Shown here one piece after another: positions 1-11,454 of a DNA stretch of 64,000 nt (its first letter is position 1; every line of letters begins with the position of its first letter). A model generated the notes under the pieces. That model made no database searches. It saw only the letters and a program-made list of their open reading frames with translations, and was not told where the DNA came from. The DNA is taken from NCBI RefSeq assembly GCF_019279795.1, contig NC_056725.1, positions 1,744,940,689-1,745,004,688 on the forward strand. The letters are read 5' to 3'. The position numbers and the translations under genes are program-made. The stretch comes from Protopterus annectens (taxonomy: Eukaryota; Chordata; Ceratodontiformes; Protopteridae).

Positions 1-1025
1 TACAAGACAAGGGATCTTTCACCCATTCCCAACTGTCCACTCTTCAAGTGACACTGTGGGTGATAGGGTTTTGATTCCTCATAGACCCCTTTTTTCAGAG
101 GATCTGCTGAGGGTTTTTCAGGGGGCCAGGAAACCCACTACTAGGAAATCCTACTTATCCAAATGGAAGAGTTTTTTTTGTTTGGTGCCTGTTTAGTAGT
201 CTGGACCCACTTACTGTGGATTTTCCTTTGCTTCTCTCTTATTTGTGTGAGTTGCTCAATACTAGTTTGGCCAGTTCTTCTATTAAGGTCCACTAATCAG
301 CTATCACTGCTTGTCTGCTTTTATTTCCTCCTTTTGCCTCTAGAGTTGAGACTAAACAATTTCTAAAAGGTGCCCTTCATATAAGATCTCCTAGTTAGCC
401 TGTTCCTCCTCTCTGGGATATTAATTTTATTTTGGAGAAGTTGACTCTGTCTCCTTTTAAGCCTGCTGCTTCAGCTTCCTTGCAAAATTGTTCTTGGAAA
501 ACAGTTCTTTTGTTCGCCATTACTTCTGCCAGATGGGTGTCTGAATGGGAATCCCTTATGGCTTGAGTTCTTTTTTTAATGTTTCATAAGAACAGGGTGT
601 CCTTGCGTACTAATCCTTCTTTTATGCCCAAGTTGGTCAATGAGTCATCACTTAATCTGTTTATTAATTTGGCTGCCTTTTTCTCCCCTCTACAATTTGC
701 CATTGAGAAGATACTACATACTATGGATGTGCATAGACAACTCAGATTTTATTAGGATAAGACTAAGTCTATTAGAAAATCTGATCAGTTGTTTGTTTCC
801 TTTCATCCTAGGTCCCTAGGACTAGCTGTAACTAAGCAAACCATTTCTTCTTGGAGTTCAAAGACTATTTCTTTTTGTTATACTTTTCATTATAAGAGCC
901 TTCCTTCTTCTGTAAAGGCTCATTCTACTAGAGCTGTAGCTTCTCTGGTGCTTTTTTCAAGGGGCTGGATATTACCTCTGCTTTAGAAGCAGCTGTCTTT
1001 TTCTTCTGTGCATACCTTTACCAAG

Positions 1026-1179
1026 AACACCATCAAAGAAACAAAGAAGTAACATAAAAAATGAAGCCACAATAAGGAAGCAGGAAATGGCTGTAAGATT
1101 CAAATAAATCCACTTTAATCCACTTTATTTGAATCTTACAGCTGTTTCCTGCTTATTGTTGCTTTGTTTTTTATATACA
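1026..1179. repeat. Short foldback element inside the DIRS recombinase
   Basis: About 150 bp of insert with arms of roughly 55-60 bp that are imperfect reverse complements (about 1050-1108 and 1117-1178), meeting at a tiny loop around ccactttaatccacttt. The 9-bp word tttaccaag lies on both sides (1017-1025 and 1180-1188) and looks like the target duplication, because the DIRS recombinase resumes after the second copy. It is a non-autonomous foldback element or MITE; the family is not recognised. Confidence 0.65.
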
Positions 1180-1349
1180 TTTACCAAGCACTATAAGCTG
1201 AATGGTATCTCTAGAGCTAGAGCTGGTTTTGCTAGGGCCATTCTTCATGGTTTCACAGAGGGCTCTATTGCTCCTTCTGCCTTGCAAATTTCTTCTTATG
1301 CTTTGGCATTCTCCAATACATAACGAATACTGCAACATGTAAGGACATA

Positions 1350-1718
1350 GTACAGATGTGTAAAATCTTACCATAACAGTGGATGTCCTTGCCTTCACTG
1401 TTGCAGTATTCAATCCCTCCCTCCTTCACTCTAGTCCTTTGTCTTCCTGAATGTTCAAGTCACCTCCCGGGGTTCCTTAGCCTGGTTTTCCTACTGGGGT
1501 AATCAGTTCTGAGGATGGTATGTCCAGACGTTACTTTTATGCCCTACACAATACAAGGAGAGTATGTGTGAAATCTGACATACCATAAAAACTTAAGTAG
1601 GCGTTGCTATACCGGCCGACATCGGGCTTTCACTGCAGGGAAAACCCATATATAAGAAATATTACAGCAGTGAAGACAAGGACATCTACTGTTATGGTAC
1701 GATTTCACACAGCTGTAC
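1350..1718. repeat. DIRS terminal/internal complementary repeat pair
   Basis: A ~61-bp segment at 1350-1410 (starts gtacagatgtgtaaaatc) returns as its reverse complement at 1658-1718 (ends tttcacacagctgtac), with about a dozen mismatches and ~250 bp between. This fits the DIRS layout, in which a region inside the 3' end is complementary to the element terminus. Confidence 0.65.
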
Positions 1719-2487
1719 TTTCATTTGGTTTACTCTGATGCCTGACCCAGAATAAATGATTCAGTGGAGTGTTATTCCTATTGGTACATTGCCTTTCCTC
1801 TGTCTTCAACATAGTGATTTTTGTAAGGAAAAATTTCAAACATTATTTTCAAAACTGTTTTGCATTTAGTTAGCCATAACTGACTATATGTCCATCCCCA
1901 GACTTTTACAGTTTGCCTTGAAGGTGTCTGTTTGGTTGACCAGCTACCCATCAGCAAATCAATAAAAAAGAAAGTATCATAGTATGGAAGGTTGCCATTA
2001 TAATATTTCTACATAATGTTGAGCATGGCTAACTAATCACGTATTTTACTCCTGATCTCCAAGGTAGGGTACGGAACATCTGGCTTGCATGCACCTGAAG
2101 AGTAGTTTGTAATCCTACAGTGTTACTGTATAGGCACTGTGGCTTCAGACTGGCATGCACAACTGAATTGTGCTTGTTAGTTTTCTGGATCAATAATTAA
2201 AGCCAAAGACAAAAGTCAGCCTTCTAAGTTGTTTACAAAACACATGCGTACACACACATGCACAAAGAGTATTTTAAATTTAAGAACATTGTGTTCTCCT
2301 GGAAGAGGTTTACATGCTTCAACTTGACAGCCATCCGTGCATCCACAGGCATCTGAAAGGTAGGTCCCTAGGGGTGCAGTTTGCCTAGTTGTACTAAACC
2401 TAACAAAACTACGTCACAAGGCTTGGTACCCTGTTTTTGACATATATAATGCTTGTGAATGACCTGTAACAGCAATGATACAGGACT
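1719..2487. other. Unassigned sequence
   Basis: No gene, RNA or mobile element recognised. A short (AC)-rich patch near 2240-2260 is the only simple-sequence signal. Confidence 0.5.
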
Positions 2488-3131
2488 CAAACCCTGCAGT
2501 ATAACAGTAATGCACTGATGTTATTACGCAGCAAGTGAATGCTGTATCAGTCAAACCCTGCAGTATAACAGTAACGTACTGATGTTATTATGCAGCTACT
2601 GAATGGTACAAGAACAATGTACTGAAGTTATTACACAGCTACTGAATGCTGAATCAGTCAAACCCTGCAGTATAGCAGTAATGTACTGATGTTATGTACT
2701 GATGTTATTACTCAGCTATTTAATGCTGAATCAGTCAAACCCTGCAGTATAACACTAATGCACTGATGTTAGTATGCAGCTACTGAATGGTATAAGAACA
2801 ATATACTGATGTTATTAAACAGCTTCTGAGTGCTGACTCAGTCAAATCCTATAGTATAAGAACAATGCGCTGATGTTATTATGCAGCTACTGAATGCTGA
2901 ATAGGTCAAAGCCTGCAGAATGAATAATGTACTGATGTTATTATGCAGCACTATATGCTGTAACACAGGCAAATCATGCAGATGAAAAGTAATGTATTGA
3001 TGTTTTTACGAAGGTACTGAATGCTGCATCAGTCAAACCCTATAGTACGAATAAAGTGCTGATGTTATTATGCAGCTACTGAATGCTGAATCACAGGCAA
3101 ATCCTGCAGTACAAGAGTAATGTACTGATGT
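2488..3131. repeat. Minisatellite array, ~64-bp unit, part 1
   Basis: About ten head-to-tail units built on ctgatgttattatgcagc, tactgaatgctgaatcag and tcaaaccctgcagtataa. Most units are 62-66 bp; some (from about 2579 and 2763) are 43-bp short forms lacking the tcaaaccctgcag part, so long and short units partly alternate. Units differ by several substitutions, so the array is not freshly amplified. It continues after the LINE at 3132-4617 and again after the LTR at 5090-6445. Confidence 0.85.
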
Positions 3132-4617
3132 TCATAGGTTCATAGGGCCATAGGTGTTCACTAGGCTAATGACCACAAGGGTCTTTTTAAGCCTAGCCAT
3201 GCATCCCAAATCTCTGACAAGTTCTGATACCCTTGATAAGTGTAAGCAGGGACTTGGCAGATGAAACATTTACAAGCCAGGAGCTGGGAGATGAACCATT
3301 TACAGGTTGACTGTGTCCGTTAGAGACAAAGGTGCCAAACAAGGGATGAATTTCCTGCTCCCCATCCAATTGTCCAGGTTGCACATGAATTGGGTTAGGG
3401 AGAGACTCTGCTTCACATGGATGGGGAGCCTGTTCAAGAGATGGGCTAATCTCTGAGATACATACCTGTCTATCCAGCAGGTCCTATTTATATCACAGGC
3501 AAGGTTAAAGTCTTTAGATTGGGTAATTCTGGTGCTGTTTGTTTGGTGGGTCTGACAATGCTCTGTATGTCAGGCATAGCTCTCCCCTCAAAATCCTGAA
3601 GGAGAAAGAATACAGGGATAGAGCCTTGAGGTGGTCTGCATAGGAAATTTTAGTTAAGCACTGTATTCTTTTAGTGAAGAATCGCTGTGGACATTCCATT
3701 TGTTGGATATGCCTGGTTAGGTACACACCAAAGGGGACATTGTACTCAATGATAGATCTGATGAATGCCAAATACAGTAGAACATTGACTTCCTTGGACT
3801 TAGATGGCATACCTTTGTTTTTAAGTTGCACAACATAGAATGATTTCCTCACCACTGTAGACTCATGATGGCCAAAGCCTAGATTACTATCTATGCGTAT
3901 CCCTAAGTCCCTGACTACTGGGTCAGCTCTAAGGGGTGTGTTGTCAATATGATAGTTACCAGGGGTGGATGACTTCGCAGAGGATATTATTATGCATTCC
4001 TTGGCATTTAGTTTTAGTCCATGATTCTGACACCAGTTATTTATCTGTGTCAGCCCTCCTAGAGAATATTTGTGTCAGTGCTGGATTCAATGACAGCTCC
4101 TAATTTGCTATCATCTGCAAATTTATTCAGCCAGAGACCACTGACATTGGCCTTGACTTCAGAGAAGAAAATGTCAAAAAGGATCGGTTCAAAGACTGAC
4201 CCCTGAGGGATTCCACTTGTGGCTTGCCTCTTTGTAGAGGTGGACTCCCCAATTCTAACTTCCTTGCCACTTGGCTATCCACTGGGTGACATACAAGTTT
4301 GTACCTAACCTCTTGAGTTTGTCAATAATTCCCAAGAAGGGTATTGTGTCAAATGCCTTGGTCAGGTCAAGGTAAGCAGTGCGAACCATTTTGTCCTCAT
4401 CCATTGCTTTGGTGACCTTCTCAAAGAAGTCCACCAGGTTGAGTAAGCATGATCTGCCCTTGACAAAGCCAAACTAGGTTGGATCCAGTGTCTGGATGTT
4501 TACTATATCACTGTTGATCATTTCCACAATAATTCCTTCCATGGCTTTACATATAAGACTAGTGGGACTTATGGGTCTGTAGTTTCCTGGGTCTGTAGAT
4601 GACCCACCTCTGTGCAG
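3132..4617 (-). mobile_element. CR1-like LINE, 3' part, 5' truncated
   Basis: Read on the minus strand it starts inside the reverse transcriptase (NYRPIS-like near 4600, then FGFVKGRSCLLNLVDFFEKVTKA and AYLDLTKAFDTIP near 4350-4480). It continues to the C-terminal part (3514-3855: EVNVLLYLAFIRSIIEYNVPFG, then YADHLKALSLYSFSFRILRGELCLTY). It ends in a short tail of cctatgaa-type repeats at 3132-3150, the usual CR1 3' end. The copy has several stops and frame changes. It inserted within a minisatellite unit: the unit breaks off at gatgtt and resumes with attacacag. The same family occurs at 31.8-40.5, 46.4-48.8 and 61.8-64 kb. Confidence 0.85.
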
Positions 4618-5089
4618 ATATTATTACACAGCTACTGAATGCTGATTCAGTTGAAGCATGCTGTATAAGATTAATGTACTGATGTTAGTATGCAGCTACT
4701 GAATGGTATAAGAACAATATACTGATGTTATTAAACAGCTTCTGAGTGCTGACTCAGTCAAACCCTGCAGTATAAGAGCAATGCACTGATGTTATTATGC
4801 AGCTACTGAATGCTGAATCACAGGCAAATCCTGCAGTATAAGAGTAATATACTGTTGCTATTACATAGCTACTGAATGTTGAATTTGCCAAGCCCTGCAG
4901 TATGATTAATGTGCTGATGGTATTACGCAGCTCCTGAATGCAGTAACACAGTCAAACCATGCAGTTCAAAAGTAATGTATTGATGTTGTTACACAGCTAC
5001 TGAATGGTGAATCAGTTAAACCCTGCAGTCTAACTGTAATGTACTGATGTTATTATGCAGCTACTGAATGCTGTATCAGTCAAACCCTG
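4618..5089. repeat. Minisatellite array, part 2
   Basis: Seven to eight further units of the ~64-bp repeat, including another short unit near 4677-4720. The last unit is interrupted at tcaaaccctg by the solo LTR. Confidence 0.85.
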
Positions 5090-6063
5090 TGTGAAGATAG
5101 GTAAAGGCTGCCAGCCTAGCAAGCCAGAATTTGTAGATAATTCTGTCATTTCTAAATATTAATGTAAGCCACAGGCTTGTTCTCTTAAATGTGAAAAGAC
5201 TGTATTAAAAATGTAACAGTGCACTCTGCTGTAAGAAAGATGATAAGTCAAGCTTTGTGAAATTCTTTGATCTAAAACTCGGTGCTGAGATATCTAGAGG
5301 GAGGCATTCTGCCTGTTGTTTTGAGGTCAGAGTTAATGGCTAGAATTTACATGTATAATTTCTTTTTTTGCTCTGTCTTCCTGACCAGCTGCAAGATCAA
5401 AGGGGCTATTAACCTCTGACTTTCTGTTAGCCTGGGAACCAGAAAGAAATGATGTAATCTGAAATGAATCAGTGGTACTGTGTTATCAATTTAAGGTCAG
5501 AAAGAATGAGGGCATTTTAGAATTTGTCTTGAGAACATCCAACTCACCAGCACTCTGCCTGTGTTCTTTGTGTAAGATTACTTTAGAACTGTGTTTTCTC
5601 TTAGATATAGCTAGGAACTAGGAAGATTGGATAATTTATTTCTGTATCGATGTCAGAACCTTTCTACTGTATTATTTTAAGCATTTCTCTGTGATCTCTG
5701 AACTCTTGACTAGCACTGTGTAATAAGAAGCATTGTCTTGTTTTTTTATTATTTATTATTAAATATTTTTAAACCTTTCAACTGTGGCTGTTTTCGTGTA
5801 GAGATAATTTAAGCTCTAAGAGTACATTGCATGTATTTAGTGATAGTGTACAAAACCACTCCAATAAGCCTTGACTGTTCAGTTGCACTTACCAGTTGGA
5901 TAATAATATTACACAGTATAATTGGACACCCTTTCATAAGGGCCTTTTGGTAGCTGATAAATATTAGTGGGTGGTGGCAAGTGGTACTACCGGCACAGCT
6001 GGATAACCTGTGCCAGCCTTCCACAGGAGTGTCTGTGTGGTTGTATATAACTCTTATCTCAAA

Positions 6064-6136
<73 letters not shown>

Positions 6137-6445
6137 TGTGTGTGTAGCTACTTGGGCAGGGACACAAAGCACTGGTTGGACAGAGAGGGTGCTGGAGGTT
6201 TTAGCTTGCCCACTAGGCTGAGATCTGGACCCTATAGCTGTGCCAGTGAGGAGTCTTATTGGGGACCTGGAGAAAAAGAGAGAAACCAGCCCCAGACTGA
6301 CTGTGATCTCTGTATGCTCTTAAGGGAAATTGTACTTTACTGTGTGTGTGTATTTATTATCCTTTCCCTATATGAACGTCCCTCACTGGTGTTGGTGGTG
6401 AGGATTGAAGCTCCTTGATTGCTGGGCCAGAGGATGGGCATCACA
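5090..6445. mobile_element. Solo LTR with 5-bp target duplication (fossil)
   Basis: The insert begins tgtgaagata and ends gggcatcaca, so it has TG...CA ends. It is flanked by ccctg on both sides (5085-5089 and 6446-6450), and the minisatellite reads straight through once the insert and one ccctg are removed. At 1356 bp without coding content it looks like a solo LTR left by LTR-LTR recombination. The (TG)n tract at 6067-6145 lies inside. Family and orientation are not clear, and it does not obviously match the LTR of the ERV at 29.3-30.2 kb. Confidence 0.75.
6067..6145. repeat. (TG)n microsatellite
   Basis: Nearly uninterrupted TG dinucleotide tract inside the solo LTR. Confidence 0.95.
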
Positions 6446-6620
6446 CCCTGCAGTATAACAGTAATGTACTTATGTTATTACACAGCTACTGAATGCTGAA
6501 TCAGTCAAACCCTGCAGTATAACTGTAATGTATTGACATTATTATGCACCTACTGAATGATTTATCAGTCAAACACTGCAAGTCAAGAATAATGTACTGA
6601 TATTATCACACAGCTGACTT
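6446..6620. repeat. Minisatellite array, part 3 (end)
   Basis: Two to three decayed units of the same repeat, resuming at ccctgcagtataacag directly after the LTR and fading out near 6620. Confidence 0.8.
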
Positions 6621-7152
<532 letters not shown>

Positions 7153-7490
7153 GGATTCACTTCAGAATTTCGATTTCCGAAAACTTCAAGTTTCATATGG
7201 TCAAGACCATATAATCAACGTTTTAGAGCTTTGAAACTCTATAATAAATCCAAAAGGATGACAAAACCATGTTCTTTAATGTTTTTGCAGGGGGGCAAGC
7301 CCCACCGCACCCCACACTATTCAAATATACCAACTCCAAGATCACACTACAGCGACGAAAAGGGAGAATTTCCCATTCCGCACTGTATGCAGATCTACGT
7401 TCAGAATTTTGACATTCTAAAACTTCGATCATATGATCTCAACCATATGAAATTCAAGGTTTTGGGAATTCAAAATTCCAAAGGGAACCC
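7153..7490. mobile_element. TIR element (MITE) inserted in a microsatellite
   Basis: About 338 bp with terminal inverted repeats of roughly 78 bp: the left end starts ggattcacttcagaatttcg and the reverse complement of the right end starts gggttccctttggaattttg, staying alignable through tttcatatggt and cgttttaga. It sits between (TA)n and (TG)n tracts, so a target duplication cannot be told from the microsatellite. It carries the core (ccaactccaagatcacac beside a G-run/C-run pair, about 7290-7365) also found in the elements at 16820-17376 and 46483-46880. Non-autonomous; probably hAT-like by analogy with the 16.8-kb element. Confidence 0.7.

Positions 7491-7568
<78 letters not shown>
7491..7568. 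repeat. (TG)n microsatellite
   Basis: Long TG tract directly after the MITE; probably one compound microsatellite with 6984-7152 before the insertion. Confidence 0.95.
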
Positions 7569-7571
<3 letters not shown>

Positions 7572-8018
7572 TGTTTTTGTGCACACATACATGTGTGCTG
7601 CCTGTCTGATTGTCTGTGGGTTTCTCAGTCTGTTCTCTATGTTACTGTTACTTTTACTGTTTGTATATAACAGTATCATCCTGGGTCTTTGCAGAAAAGG
7701 ACAAACTTACTGAGATTATACGATTTATTGCTGTTTGATATATTTTGAGTAATGTGACCTCTTCCAGGGTATCTTTTTAAAAAAGGTCAAGGACACTGAT
7801 ATCCCATTTTTTGAGGAAAATGCTGGTTAATTCCAAATTTGGACTGCCTATATATAGGAAAGATTGGATTTTTTCACATAATTTGACAGTTTGGACCAGA
7901 GCACATGTTCACCTCATACCTTTATTTTTTCTCATATTTACTGCTTGCCTTATTGATTAGTCTGTATTTGTATCTGTTCTAATTTTGCAGAGAGAAAGAT
8001 AGATATATAGATAGATAA

Positions 8019-8087
<69 letters not shown>

Positions 8088-9385
8088 GGCACAAGAAAAT
8101 TATAATGAAATCACCATAATTACTAGAAATTGCATTTAAAAATCAAGGGTATAATTCCTGAATTTCATCTCATGAAAAGGGAATTTAATTTTTTTTTGAA
8201 AAACATAAAACAAGGACCCTAAAACAATTTAATGACCTAACCACTGTAACATAAAGTAAACAAGGCGGATCATGTTTTTAAATGTTTTTGTACATTTCAA
8301 TAAGTATCATATATTGTGTAGAATTTTGGCTTTGGGACAGGGCTGCTGAAACCCTTTCATATAAATTAACAATATCTCCCATCTGGGCATGGGTAATGTA
8401 GCATTCACCCAAAGCTGGTTTGGTTTGATTATGAGGGTGAAGTCTGAGTGATCAAACAAAGTCAACCATGGGTAAATCCTGCATTACCCCCAGTAATTAA
8501 ACACAACCAACCAATAAGTATTTGTTATTGTTATACAATGACATTATTCAAGAAGGATTTTCTTACCTTTTGTTTAAGTAATGTCATTGTATGAAAGGAC
8601 TTCCGTCCACCTTCACATGTTGTCTAACATGCATCTGACTGACGCACTGCATACAAGTACAGCATGTAAATGCCGATGTTTGCACAGTACATCAGTAAAA
8701 TGCATTTTCTCAAACCTTTTGGTTTATAAGCCATACATGCAGATGTCTGCTTGCATATTCCTAGTATCCCTGTATTTTTTAACGTACTTTTCAATTATTA
8801 TACAATATTCTGCTCTGAAGGGTGGTGTAGTGTTACATAGCAGGGTGGGATATTGCATATTTGGAAGGCAGTGCCTGACTTTAAGTTTTCCTCTTAGTCT
8901 CATGGAACAATTGATTGTAGCTTTTTTCAGGTGCTACCATTGCAAGTGTTTCATTTTGTGCACTTTAGTTTTTCAGTGAGACTTGTTCCCATGGGAAAAG
9001 GCTAAGTTTATAATGGATATGCTAACAGTTTGTCCAATCAATGTGCACCATTTTGAAGTTTAAGAGAATTTATTGTTTAGTCCAAATCTTTACATGGATC
9101 TTCCAAACTACTAATCTTGTAGTGAATTTTAACTCAGCAACCCACAAAACTGGTCATTAATGAACATTGCTACTATAGCACGTGTTTTCCATTTTCCATT
9201 GCAGAAGATTTTGATTCCTGCATTCAGAATGTATATTTGCATATTTAATACATGATAGAATGCATTTTCATGAAAAATGCAGGTCTTCTGACCATGATAG
9301 CTATAACGCTAATGGTCGTAGCTATAATAATGAGTATAGTAACTGCAGAAATAGTGACATCAGTGACATGTCAATCATTGGTGTT
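7569..9385. other. Non-coding stretch with microsatellite and hairpin
   Basis: Holds a (GATA)n/(GAAA)n microsatellite (about 7996-8087) and a small inverted repeat (8534-8552 against 8573-8591, gtcattgta arms). No coding signal is recognised. It lies downstream of TTLL2, so its right end may be 3' UTR of that gene. Confidence 0.5.
7996..8087. repeat. (GATA)n-(GAAA)n microsatellite
   Basis: About ten gata units followed by about eight gaaa units. Confidence 0.95.
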
Positions 9386-9391
9386 TTTATT
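9386..9391 (-). promoter_or_regulatory. Candidate poly(A) signal of TTLL2
   Basis: AATAAA on the minus strand about 250 bp past the TTLL2 stop. It is the nearest canonical hexamer I found; another lies near 9067. A single hexamer is weak evidence. Confidence 0.35.
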
Positions 9392-9639
9392 TCAAACATG
9401 CTTTAGCTTTACTTAATGCAGTTCCTCAGTTATATAAACATCAGGGATGACATAAACCAGTTATTCTAAAATATAATCCAGACAATATACTTATAAATCA
9501 ATCAAAGCTAGAGGCATTTTAAAGATGGTTATAATGCAGACACTGCCTGTACTTCAATTACACTGTAGTTCTGTTTAATGTGCAGTAAACAAATATTTGA
9601 TTAACAGCAAAGCAGCAAGTCTGTATGTGCATATGTCCA

Positions 9640-11454
9640 TTATTTTAAGGAGTTTGATTTGTAACACAACTTTTTAATTTCCTGCATTATATTTTTTATA
9701 TCTGTGGGGCTCTGAGAAGCTTTCAGAGTGGCATTGTTAAAAGGAAATATAAGAATGAATTTGCCAGCATATAGCTTTGACGGACTGCTCATGGCAGAAG
9801 TTACATTTTGAAGCAGCGTTGCAGGCTGGTTCTTGAATATTTTATCTGGCAGGTTTTTTGATGCTTCTAATGGCCACTGAATGTAAGGCTTTTGTGTTTC
9901 TCCTGTGTGACAGGGAAGGTGTGACGATGATGGGAACCTGTCAATATCTATCTTTTCTTGTGACTGTACTTTTGATCCCTTTCTGGAATAACCAGCCAGT
10001 GAGTCATTTGCTCTGTCCTCCAGATTTGCTAGTTCTAGCACTTTCAGAGAACACAGTGGTACTACAGAACACATGTTACTGTGCCTGTTTATGTTTGAAT
10101 GTCTCAATCTGTGTGGACCGTTTGCCTTCCTAGGAGGGTAGGATGGTGAAATGACATGTGCACGTGGCTTGGATTTCTCACAACGTTCTCCATTCTCTTC
10201 ACTGATACAGTCTTCATGCTTCTTGCTTTGGGTGTACATCCTAGAGGAGTGTACGGTCATGCAGCTAGTTCTGAGAGAATGCTTGAGGGCTGTTGGCTTT
10301 CCCATTGTTTTTGGAAGAAGCAGTTGAGGATGGTCCAGTCTATTTGCTGCCCAGAGGGATACATTTCTTAGTGGCCAGGATATGTATGATGGATCCCTTA
10401 TATAACCTTTTTGCCTAAGACTATCTGCAGCATTATAATTTAACAACTCCATGAGATCCTGCAACATTGATTCCTTTACACTGACATCAACTAAACAGTC
10501 TAAAGAAAGAGATGGACTGAAGTTTACTTCCAAGAGCCATGGTTTCATAGTCTCATCAATAAGGATATCAAACCCCAAGAGTTCAAAACAGTTTGCAGTG
10601 GGTGACAGAACTGAAGAAAGAGAGAGCATGGTCAAAGTCACAATATTATTGATTCTTTCCCATAAAAGTGACTCATCCACATTAAGATTATGTATATATT
10701 TGCGAAACTGATTTAAGGTCCATTTACATCCCAAGCCAATCCATTCTTTGTTTACAGTGTATGAAGATCCAAATTTATTAATACTTGTGTTGGTTAGGTG
10801 AGCATATTTATTATTTAGTGCATTCAAATCAAACTTTTCAGTTGCAAACCTTACTAGGCCGTCTTCATACATATAAACTTTAAGTGGAGAAAAACTAGTC
10901 ACACAAACATAAAGGCGAAGGTCAAATTTGTACCCAGAAATAAGCAGAGGATTGGTAATATACCTTTGTACTATAGCAGGACAGTCATACACTAAGTGCT
11001 CAATGTCCTGAAAAATGAATATACCTCTGCCTCGGGACAAATCAACTGGCTTACAAATGAAGTAGTCTGATTTTTCTTCTTTACTCTGTCTCTGTTTTGT
11101 ATAATAAGCGACAAATTTTGTATAATCATTAGGAAGAATAAATGTGACTGGACTAAAATCAAACAACGCTGGCCCATAAATCCCTCTCATGCGATTCAGA
11201 TTTCTTGCCAGGCAATCCTTTCTTGTGATTCCCATAATTTTGGGGTGATGATTAAGTCTTTGCCATGGTTTAATGTTTTTGTATTCAGCATGGCCAAAGC
11301 CTGATGTCCGCCAGTACAAATTCCAATCTTCCTCTTCCTGCTCCTCATCATTATATTCCACCCATCCTTGTTCAAGGAGAACTTTGCGGATAACTGGAGG
11401 AGCATTCTCTTGAAGACGGAATATTAGTGGCTTCACAATTTCCTCTGATGTCAT
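9640..11454 (-). CDS. TTLL2: Tubulin tyrosine ligase-like protein 2 (probable polyglutamylase)
   Basis: An uninterrupted 604-codon exon whose product follows mammalian TTLL2 from end to end. The TTL (ATP-grasp-like) domain covers about residues 45-345: EDWNLYWRTS (42-51), ICKPVDLSRGRGI (133-145, nucleotide-binding loop), QRYITNPLLISGYKFDLRLYV (163-183), HLTNTSINK (219-227), FELLGFDILID (290-300) and KPWLLEVNFSPSL (304-316, with the E-V-N metal-binding triad). The ~255-residue tail is low in motifs, but its end (GKFILIFPFNNATLKAS) matches the mammalian TTLL2 C-terminus. Family members add glutamates to tubulin tails, mostly in cilia and sperm flagella; the activity of TTLL2 itself is inferred. 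Mammalian TTLL2 also has one main coding exon of similar length, so this is not a retrocopy. The ATG used is the first in the exon, but the frame stays open upstream to a splice acceptor at 11468/11469, so an earlier exon could add residues. No break is visible. Confidence 0.93.
   Translation of the reverse strand: MTSEEIVKPLIFRLQENAPPVIRKVLLEQGWVEYNDEEQEEEDWNLYWRTSGFGHAEYKNIKPWQRLNHHPKIMGITRKDCLARNLNRMRGIYGPALFDFSPVTFILPNDYTKFVAYYTKQRQSKEEKSDYFICKPVDLSRGRGIFIFQDIEHLVYDCPAIVQRYITNPLLISGYKFDLRLYVCVTSFSPLKVYMYEDGLVRFATEKFDLNALNNKYAHLTNTSINKFGSSYTVNKEWIGLGCKWTLNQFRKYIHNLNVDESLLWERINNIVTLTMLSLSSVLSPTANCFELLGFDILIDETMKPWLLEVNFSPSLSLDCLVDVSVKESMLQDLMELLNYNAADSLRQKGYIRDPSYISWPLRNVSLWAANRLDHPQLLLPKTMGKPTALKHSLRTSCMTVHSSRMYTQSKKHEDCISEENGERCEKSKPRAHVISPSYPPRKANGPHRLRHSNINRHSNMCSVVPLCSLKVLELANLEDRANDSLAGYSRKGSKVQSQEKIDIDRFPSSSHLPCHTGETQKPYIQWPLEASKNLPDKIFKNQPATLLQNVTSAMSSPSKLYAGKFILIFPFNNATLKASQSPTDIKNIMQEIKKLCYKSNSLK

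Larger units (their letters stand above)
1..1718 (+). mobile_element. DIRS-type tyrosine-recombinase retrotransposon, 3' part (fossil)
   Basis: Pieces of a DIRS tyrosine recombinase can be read on the plus strand in more than one frame: an N-terminal arm-like stretch (ARKPTTRKSYLSKWKSFF, near 150-180), a block like DIRS 'HKNRVSLRTNPSF', the C-terminal block with FHPRSLG, KQTISSW and AHSTRAVAS (about 790-960), and after an insertion SRARAGFARAIL (about 1210-1250). The order matches DIRS recombinases. An inverted repeat downstream (1350-1410 against 1658-1718) fits the terminal and internal complementary repeats of DIRS. The element is cut by the window start and badly decayed (many breaks), so it looks old. 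No reverse transcriptase part is visible here. Confidence 0.75.

Noticed and set aside
2488-3131. CRISPR-like appearance of regularly spaced repeats
   Set aside because: Vertebrate context, full-unit tandem repetition without unique spacers, and variable unit length.
8581-8979. 132-codon plus-strand ORF
   Set aside because: No recognisable motif, and it starts at a small hairpin; treated as chance.
9858-10711. Plus-strand open frames opposite TTLL2
   Set aside because: Shadow frames of a well-supported minus-strand gene.
9640-11454. TTLL2 as a processed retrocopy
   Set aside because: TTLL2 normally has one main coding exon, and a splice acceptor is present at the expected place; no poly(A) tail or target duplication.
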